A DNA stretch of 64,000 bases from Trematomus loennbergii (Eukaryota > Chordata > Actinopteri > Perciformes > Nototheniidae). Every line of letters begins with the position of its first letter. Position 1 is the first letter of the stretch. Shown one piece after another: positions 62,643-64,000 of this stretch. The stretch lies in contig JAAOOA010000026.1 of assembly GCA_012861695.1 (NCBI GenBank), positions 17,334,001 to 17,398,000 of the forward strand, read 5' to 3'. The notes beneath the pieces are model-generated. The model made no database searches. It saw only the letters and a program-made list of their open reading frames with translations, and was not told the DNA's origin. The position numbers and the translations under genes were made by a program.

Positions 62643-63730
62643 TTAAGAATTCTCCCATTAGTCTCTTTATTTTAGATATGTCGTCGTGCCTTGTGAATAG
62701 ATCTTTAAAATGAATACACTTTATATTGAGAAATACATAGAAAAATGTCAATTCTCAGTGGAAATCAGAAGAACAAATAATGTACTCTAATTGGCCATTA
62801 ATCGCCAATAATCACAGACAATTCAGTCTTTGCTAGTGAATGATTATTATTTATGTGACAAATGACTTCCTGCGGTAGCTGAGCTACTTAGTTTGTTTCT
62901 CTTGGTGTTCACAGTGTGGGAGCGCTGTGTGGTTACTGCACACTAATGCTCCCATACGTTATGTTTGCTGTTGTTGGCTATTAATCAAATGAATCGTGAT
63001 ACATTACCCTGTGGGAGGTATACAATAAAAGCCGTGCACAGCCTGGTGCCTTACTTTTGTTTTTTAGATATAAAAGTGGTGGTTTTTTTTTCTCTTTTAA
63101 CTGAGATGAATTGAGCATGGAACTTCTATTGAGTTATTTTAACCATCATTTTGGAAATATATCATCTTTAGAGACATATGTTTTTTGGAGTCTACAATTT
63201 GAGGTCATTTGTTGTTTTTAAGAAGTTAAACTTTGATACTTTCTCAACTTTAGTAAGTTTGTTTTGTGGCGTCTGATTTCTTCATATTGTCAGTGTGGTT
63301 CAGCCATTTTTTACTTTGGGTGTGACAGCTCAAATGTGTTTTGGTTGAGAGCAAGACGTTAAAGAAGATAGATGAGACATTTTGTAGCTCAGTGCAGAGA
63401 AGATATGTGAAAGGATTGTGTCTTGGAAAGAAGCTGACTGTTGGCCACATGGTCGTTGTGTTCTTCAATTTGACTTTTAACATTCAACGTGTTTTGATAA
63501 CTTTCCACTTGCTGATATATTCTTCTGTTAAAAATCCACCTGCTTAAGTTTTAGTATGCTTTTTAAATGCATTATTGTAAATTAAATAGTATAAGGGCAG
63601 TGAAGAGATGACGGGAAATGAGGGGGAAATAAGGAGCGATCATTCAATAAAGTTCATGGTCCACCACTTAAACAGCTATCAAGTGGTGATTACATTTCAT
63701 GGGGAATCAGAAATACATACAGGTATGCTG

Positions 63731-63990
63731 TTTAATTAGACGACTAACTGATTACTCGATTGATCAATATAATTAGCAGGGAGAAAATTGCGTTTTTGGC
63801 ATCTCAGGTATGGAGATTCCCTGCTTGTGTGTGTTTTATACCATATTACTCTGAAAACTTTAGATTTTGGACTGACAAAACACACATTCAAAGACATCAC
63901 ATTCGACATTTTAATGACCAAATGATACATCTCGGAAATGATCTGAAGATCATCAATGAAAATTGATCCGGATTTGCAGCGCTACCCCTG
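63731..63990. repeat. Dispersed fish repeat ending GCAGCGCTACCCC
   Basis: ATTAGACGACTAACTGATTA, then AGATTTTGGACTGACAAAAC, GACATTTTAATGACCAAATG and GCAGCGCTACCCC, matches a common fish repeat also present near 50.7 kb. Confidence 0.55.
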
Positions 63991-64000
63991 ATACGCTGGC

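Larger units (their letters stand above)
58124..64000 (+). other. epha5 intron 5, 5' part (runs past the window end)
   Basis: Begins with donor GTATGT after FN3-1. No FN3-2, transmembrane or kinase exon is seen up to 64000. Contains a LINE-tail-like piece, a TA-flanked element, a TTAA-family copy and a dispersed repeat, all listed separately. A purine-rich stretch lies at 61790-62060. Confidence 0.85.

Overview
This 64-kb window looks like euchromatic nuclear DNA of a teleost fish. Its coding sequence is split by GT-AG introns. The rest is AT-rich non-coding DNA with long (CA/GT)n microsatellites, tRNA-derived SINEs with fish-type 3' tails, and many short non-autonomous DNA transposons. No prokaryotic operon, CRISPR array, rRNA or genuine tRNA gene was seen.

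The only gene I can support is the 5' part of an Eph receptor tyrosine kinase on the + strand. By its protein sequence it is EphA5 (epha5). Five coding exons are resolved to the base: 26476-26575 (signal peptide), 31259-31323 and 40528-41245 (ephrin-binding domain, then the start of the Cys-rich region), 57183-57338 (Cys-rich, EGF-like) and 57785-58123 (first fibronectin III domain). Intron phases run 1, 0, 1, 1, 1 and every junction keeps the frame, giving 459 codons plus one base. The second FN3 domain, transmembrane segment, kinase, SAM domain and PDZ-binding tail must lie beyond base 64000.

Layout: 1 to about 26 kb is upstream non-coding DNA with SINEs, transposons, a nuclear-receptor half-site cluster with a DR4 near 9.7 kb, and a CTCF-like site inside a repeat near 11.16 kb. 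About 26.0-26.6 kb is the CpG-rich promoter and first exon. Intron 1 (4.7 kb) has few recognisable repeats and some conserved-looking AT-rich blocks. Intron 2 (9.2 kb) holds a 998-bp hAT-type element with a perfect 8-bp target duplication. Intron 3 (15.9 kb) holds TTAA-flanked elements, two internal duplications and many microsatellites. Intron 4 is 446 bp and mostly SINE-derived. Intron 5 runs off the window and holds a TA-flanked element and another TTAA-flanked copy.

The most interesting coding observation is a roughly 17-residue acidic expansion in the class-specificity (H-I) loop of the ephrin-binding domain. The most interesting non-coding observations are mobile elements that carry ready-made promoter or insulator motifs (paired CCAAT boxes plus a GC box, a CRE palindrome, NRF1- and CTCF-like sites), and a hAT element whose antisense open frame ends at a splice donor. 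Assignments rest on reading the sequence and remembered family features; no database search was possible.
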